From Pegea sp. RAD2-039 (Eukaryota; Chordata; Thaliacea; Salpida; Salpidae): a stretch of 64,000 nucleotides of DNA. Position 1 is the stretch's first letter. Every line of letters starts with the position of its first letter. Positions 61,101 to 64,000 of the stretch are shown here, one piece after another. The position numbers and the translations under genes are program-made. Location: positions 62,001-126,000 of the forward strand of contig JAQGEQ010000083.1 in NCBI GenBank assembly GCA_034620365.1, in the 5' to 3' direction. Under the pieces are notes generated by a model. That model saw only the letters and a program-made list of their open reading frames with translations, ran no database searches and was not told the origin of the DNA.

Positions 61101-64000
61101 CCATAGTATCTTAACTAAAGAAGCTAGGACGATGTTTTTAGCTATCGTAATTAAGTTTCCTCTATACAAATTTTCAAAATGTTGCCTGAACAGATTCGAT
61201 TTCTTTGATATCACCAACTTGATATGGCATCCATGTACTGAAATTACATTCAAGAATTGGACGTATGTACAATTTGATGAAATTGATATAGAAGTATGGA
61301 TCCTTAGAATTAAAGGTCTTTATAATAAGGTAGACAAGGTTGATTGATTTTGCAAAGATTTTGGAAACATAATTGTGCTATTTAAAGTCAGATGATAGTT
61401 TAATACCAAGGTCTAGGACCAAAGATATTCGTTGATTAATAAATCTATTGATGGAATATTGGTTTAAGGAATTTGTAGCTTGCTTACGGGAGAAAGTTAT
61501 AAGTTCAGACTTTGTGGGCTGGATTCTCAGCTGCCAATTTGTAGACCAGTTTTCTACAGTGTTTAGTGCAGTTTGAAGTTTTCAAGGATTGCAAGATAAT
61601 AGCTTGATGTCATCTGCGCACACTAACACACTGATATCATCTACTGCTACTAGTCTTCTGATGAGGTCTTCAATGAAAATTAAAAAGAGAAGGAGACTCA
61701 GAATGGAATCCTGAGGAACACCACTGATGACTTAACTAAGAGTAGATAAGAATCTTTCACCACGAGTTTGTTGGGTTCTACCTGATATTATTATCATTAT
61801 GATATTATTTTTCTAACTGCTTATGCTATTTAAATAATTTAAAATTAAATAAATCTTATCCTACAAATGTCTGTTGAAACAGCTGCAGTTAAATAATTAA
61901 TTAGAAGTAAAAAACATTAGTAATCAAGAATTGTCATATCAAGAAATATTTATGGTGTACATTTACTTTTTGCGTGAAAGTAGAACTTAGTAAAGGAAAA
62001 ACTAGATAAGAAGCTGAACTAAACGTTTTAGTGTTAAACTGACGTTTTTCTTACAAATTAAATAAATCACTGTTAAAAATCAAGTTTTAAATTAATTTTA
62101 CATTTTTTTACTTCGTTTTTATGGCAAATAAGATATCTTATTTATGTAATTACGAAAGTAATTTTTATAAATATCAAAGCATTTATTATCAACAACTTTA
62201 AACTATATTTATTTTCTATATTAAAGCTCGATAAAAGTATGAAGATTTCACGTTTAGTACGCCACCTCTTAATATTTTTAAGTTTTAAATTGTGTAAAAT
62301 ATTTGATTAGCTAAATACGGATTTGTAATATAGGTACTTATAATCCCTACCAAGGAAAGACTAGCGAATCCGATTGCTTAAAATGTTCAGAGGGTTACTT
62401 TTGTTCCGGTACTGGAAACAAAAACTATACAGGTTAATGATTTAATGTATTATTTATAATTAATTTAAACATTTTATAGTTAGTTGCAGACTATTTTTAC
62501 TCTGATAATAATTTTTAAAATCTGTAATAAATGATGTATTTGCAACAAACGTGCATCCTATAAATTAAATAACAAAGTAAATTTATTTAAGTTATCTATA
62601 AATACTTTATTTTGAACAAAATAAAATACCCAACCACTAGCAGACTTGGTGAAATGTTATATTGTATAAAGGTCAATGTAATGCGGGTTACTATTGTGAC
62701 GGTGGAGCAATAAATGCTACTCAACACGACTGTCCGCCCGGTTATTATTGTCCTGAAAATAGTAAAGATGCTAAGCCATGTCAGAATGGTTACTATACTA
62801 ATGTAACCAATATGGAAACTTGCTGGCCCTGTCCTGCTGGTTTTTTTTGTGTCGATGCTTCCTCATTACCAATTCCTTGCCCCAAAGGACATTTCTGTCT
62901 TGAAAAAACTGGTTATCAGTGGAAAAGATGTCCAAAAGGTATTTAAATTTGGTTTTTAAAGGTCAAAGTTTAGCTGAGCTTGTCAATTTATTCTCTTTTA
63001 TATTTTGAATTTATTTAAAGACCCAATGTACTACTATCATAATTATTAATTTTCTAGGTACATTTAATCCCGTGGAAGGCTCTTCAGAGCTAAATGACTG
63101 TTTGGAGTGCACTTCCGGTCAGTATTGTAACGGAACTGGAATGTCTAGTCCATTTGGTCCTTGTGATCCTGGGTATGATTGTAGAAGTGGAGTTAATACT
63201 CCGAAACCAGACAATATAACAAATACGGTGAAAGCAGTTTTTTAAATAAAATCTACATCTAAAAAAATCCGATAAATCTTTTATCTCTAAGATTCCACTG
63301 TTGGTTATTTTCATGTTTCTTTTTACAATTTTAATGATCTACTTTTCAATTACCTTTAAAGGGCAATGGAGGGCCTTGTGAAGCTGGGTATATATGTACT
63401 AATGGATTAGCTGAACAATGTCCACCTGGTAGCTTTTCAAGTAAACAACAACAGGCTATTTGTGAATTGTGTCCTCCAGGTCAGTTTCTGCAACTATTTT
63501 AGTTTGATATTATTTTAGTATTTTCGGGTAGGATCATATTGTGATGGATCTTCATCGATTCCAGTTGAATGTCAACCTGGTTACTTCTGCCCAGAAGGAA
63601 CAAAGTATGCTGACCAATACCCTTGCCCTCCTGGAACGTACAACAATGAAACAGGTGATGAATTTTAAATGAGAAAACTTCTTAATTTTGTATTGCTTAT
63701 TTATAAATTATACTAATCAACTGTAATGAGGTATGCACATTAAATTTGCTTTAGTTGGATGGATATAAGAAACTTGTTAAATGATATATTGAAAAAAGAA
63801 GAATTTTAACTGTTTGTATAAGCTGTACTATAAATAATATTATCTTTAAAGGCCAACAAGATGAGCAATCAGGCTGTACAGCTTGTCCAGGTGGGGTATA
63901 CTGTCCTGGAGAAGGTAATAAAACGCCAAAAGACTTATGTGATGAAGGTTATTACTGTACAAGCTCTGCTATCAGCTCAAAACCCCATACTTTCGGAAGT
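34176..64000 (+). CDS. giant secreted GCC2/GCC3 Cys-repeat protein (3' end beyond window), at least 81 coding exons
   Basis: Begins with a signal peptide (MSLFLILSISILSIN) and then consists of Cys-rich GCC2/GCC3 units (Pfam Ephrin_rec_like type) to the window edge: 12,158 nt of exon, about 4,053 residues, with no end in sight. Units follow CPxG[FY][YF]C...P..CPxGT[FY]...C..C; exon 60 alone has 12 Cys in about 111 residues. An in-frame ATG at 34131 is an alternative start, but 34176 gives the better signal peptide. Reading phase is continuous over all 80 introns except for one missing base in exon 21 (43721-43730). Intron phases are 50 in phase 1, 22 in phase 0 and 8 in phase 2. No EGF, CUB, kinase, GPCR or membrane segment is seen, so cellular role is unknown; an extracellular matrix, cuticle, capsule or surface protein is a guess. 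Symmetric exons could have been missed. Confidence 0.85.
34634..36034. other. 1.4-kb intron 2 of the giant gene
   Basis: AT-rich sequence with no open frame, repeat or motif that I can support. The flanking exons join in phase 1 (CPSG|F). Confidence 0.6.
36419..37239. other. 0.8-kb intron 4 of the giant gene
   Basis: AT-rich, no recognised feature. Flanking exons join as EAG|KHTDG in phase 1. The join is less canonical than others, so a symmetric exon could have been missed here. Confidence 0.5.
39634..43405 (+). other. giant GCC2/GCC3 gene, exons 10-20
   Basis: Exons: 39634-39757, 39923-40119, 40580-40705, 40853-41056, 41328-41493, 41728-41835, 42043-42150, 42418-42612, 42666-42794, 42905-43097, 43269-43405. 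Units change gradually from CPAGxxC to CPxGxYC, with YYCPEGTS and YCPTGT appearing from exon 17 on. The intron between exons 17 and 18 is only 53 bases. Introns 11 (40120-40579) and 10-20 generally are AT-rich without other features. Confidence 0.83.
43571..46327 (+). other. giant GCC2/GCC3 gene, exons 21-29 (exon 21 frameshifted)
   Basis: Exons: 43571-43812, 43852-43993, 44179-44302, 44479-44667, 44934-45050, 45110-45292, 45347-45541, 45655-45763, 46145-46327. Exon 21 is one base short of its phase (see 43721-43730). The intron after it is only 39 bases (43813-43851). Exons 24-27 are joined by phase-0 introns, a cluster that differs from the phase-1 pattern elsewhere. Exon 29 contains an unusual Cys spacing, NCTCGSFC. 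Confidence 0.82.
43721..43730 (+). other. apparent 1-base deletion in exon 21
   Basis: Upstream the frame reads ...CWICPK and downstream ...GSYCPEGS...CPAGYYC, but these lie in frames offset by one. CCCAAAGGATCA would need one more A or G to encode CPKGSYC. The Cys-repeat pattern continues perfectly on both sides, and no GT donor is available for an intron here. It is therefore either a sequencing or assembly error in the AAAGG run or a real null allele. Confidence 0.85.
46458..49368 (+). other. giant GCC2/GCC3 gene, exons 30-40
   Basis: Exons: 46458-46606, 46682-46759, 47087-47252, 47306-47419, 47612-47800, 47993-48133, 48396-48462, 48535-48667, 48767-48905, 49072-49104, 49174-49368. Exon 39 is a 33-base micro-exon supplying CPP between two phase-1 introns. 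From exon 32 the compound unit with an acidic linker (TPEDESENGGPCPAGSYC) is clear. Confidence 0.83.
49670..52562 (+). other. giant GCC2/GCC3 gene, exons 41-50
   Basis: Exons: 49670-49819, 49975-50163, 50236-50352, 50413-50562, 50656-50808, 50951-51166, 51453-51569, 51616-51760, 51954-52150, 52350-52562. All introns except the one after exon 48 are phase 1 and most split the Gly codon before an aromatic-aromatic-Cys step. Exon 46 is spliced at a strong GTAAGT within LD|L rather than at a Gly codon. Confidence 0.84.
52611..56314 (+). other. giant GCC2/GCC3 gene, exons 51-60
   Basis: Exons: 52611-52717, 53229-53482, 53855-54021, 54080-54190, 54259-54375, 54761-54884, 55089-55201, 55254-55438, 55561-55627, 55979-56314. 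Intron 50 (52563-52610) is 48 bases. Intron 53 (54022-54079) has a GC donor. Exon 60 is the longest exon (336 nt) and contains a whole compound unit without interruption. Introns 51 (52718-53228), 52, 55 and 59 exceed 300 bases and hold no other recognised feature. Confidence 0.84.
56420..58987 (+). other. giant GCC2/GCC3 gene, exons 61-70
   Basis: Exons: 56420-56548, 56614-56759, 56819-56975, 57028-57144, 57203-57390, 57671-57920, 58031-58127, 58180-58328, 58521-58694, 58878-58987. This is the most compact stretch; several introns are about 50-65 bases. Exon 67 has two neighbouring tight units (DSCFLCSGGFFC) and splices through a split Trp codon to exon 68. Confidence 0.84.
60590..62333. other. 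1.7-kb intron 75 of the giant gene
   Basis: Contains the antisense LINE remnant at about 60630-61795. The remainder, 61800-62333, is AT-rich with no recognised feature. Confidence 0.65.
60630..61795 (-). mobile_element. 5'-truncated non-LTR (CR1/jockey-type) retrotransposon, antisense to its host gene
   Basis: On the - strand an RT C-terminal half can be followed with few breaks. ISGVPQDSILSLLLFLIFIEDL corresponds to the GVPQGSxLGPLLFxIxINDL motif (about 61660-61725). The catalytic VCADDIKLLS box stands for F/YADD (Asp-Asp codons at 61609-61614). It is followed by WSTNWQLRIQPTKSELITF, YVRPILECN, and a 3' part with RRIKYDLILILKIVHNLVD and DDFFSIS. The Asp pair is intact, but stops and frame changes make it inactive. 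The small + strand open frame at 61132-61347 is its shadow. The 3' end lies near 60630 (GTTACCCTGAGGTGC... on the - strand). Confidence 0.88.

Larger units (their letters stand above)
59049..64000 (+). other. giant GCC2/GCC3 gene, exons 71-81 (81 cut by window end)
   Basis: Exons: 59049-59211, 59365-59553, 59772-59879, 60170-60331, 60470-60589, 62334-62432, 62672-62938, 63058-63227, 63362-63479, 63532-63654, 63852-64000 (open). The reading frame is in phase 0 at base 64000. Intron 75 is expanded to 1.7 kb by a LINE insertion. The intron before exon 80 is only 52 bases and ends in an unusual CGGGTAG acceptor. Confidence 0.83.

Noticed and set aside
27311-64000. A single GCC2/GCC3 gene from 27 to 64 kb
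   Set aside because: A second signal-peptide exon at 34176, a 3-kb gap without Cys-rich exons and incompatible phases (phase-2 donor at 31027, phase-0 acceptor at 34482) favour two genes.
34483-64000. EGF-like, TNF-receptor or sushi repeats
   Set aside because: The Cys spacing with CPxGxYC and PxxCPxGT[FY] fits GCC2/GCC3 (ephrin-receptor-like) units; the six-Cys EGF pattern and the sushi Trp are missing.
27311-64000. CRISPR array or simple tandem DNA repeat
   Set aside because: Similarity is at the protein level with variable codons and unit lengths, interrupted by introns; there are no identical direct repeats or spacers.

Overview
The window is AT-rich metazoan nuclear DNA: spliced genes with GT-AG introns (one GC-AG), the standard genetic code, long introns, degraded non-LTR retrotransposons and a tRNA-derived SINE. 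The gene families (a WW-WW-PH adaptor, a 4CL/luciferase-type acyl-CoA ligase, an HCN-like channel and giant Cys-rich GCC2/GCC3 proteins), the base composition and the CR1/jockey-type RT remnants suggest a cnidarian, perhaps a hydrozoan such as Hydra. The taxon is an inference; nothing in the window proves it. All gene models were built by hand from splice signals, reading phase and family motifs. In every complete model the exon lengths sum to a whole number of codons, which is independent support.

Layout: (1) 775-14313 (+), a 30-exon gene for a PLEKHA5/6/7-like adaptor of about 1,177 aa (two WW domains, PH domain, basic/Ser-rich region, coiled coil). (2) 15991-20934 (-), an 11-exon gene for a 543-aa ANL-family acyl-CoA ligase, with a LINE remnant in intron 1. 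(3) 22251-26439 (+), a 12-exon gene for a 535-aa HCN-like cyclic-nucleotide-gated channel with an unusual GYS selectivity filter. It is head-to-head with the ligase, and a SINE lies between them. (4) 27311-31031 (+), a 14-exon gene for a secreted 648-aa protein of GCC2/GCC3 (ephrin-receptor-like) repeats. (5) 34176 to beyond 64000 (+), a giant GCC2/GCC3 gene with 81 coding exons and about 4,050 residues in the window and still open at the edge. One exon carries a 1-base deletion, one intron uses a GC donor, and a 1.2-kb antisense LINE sits in intron 75.

The most unusual content is the pair of GCC2/GCC3 genes, above all the giant one. Its introns fall mostly in phase 1, commonly in the Gly codon just before an aromatic-aromatic-Cys step. 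A conserved N-glycosylation sequon recurs after the CPxGT[FY] step. From about 46 kb the roughly 50-residue units are organised into longer compound units of about 100 residues. It looks like an extracellular structural or surface protein, but the window shows no transmembrane segment or other domain type that would assign a function.
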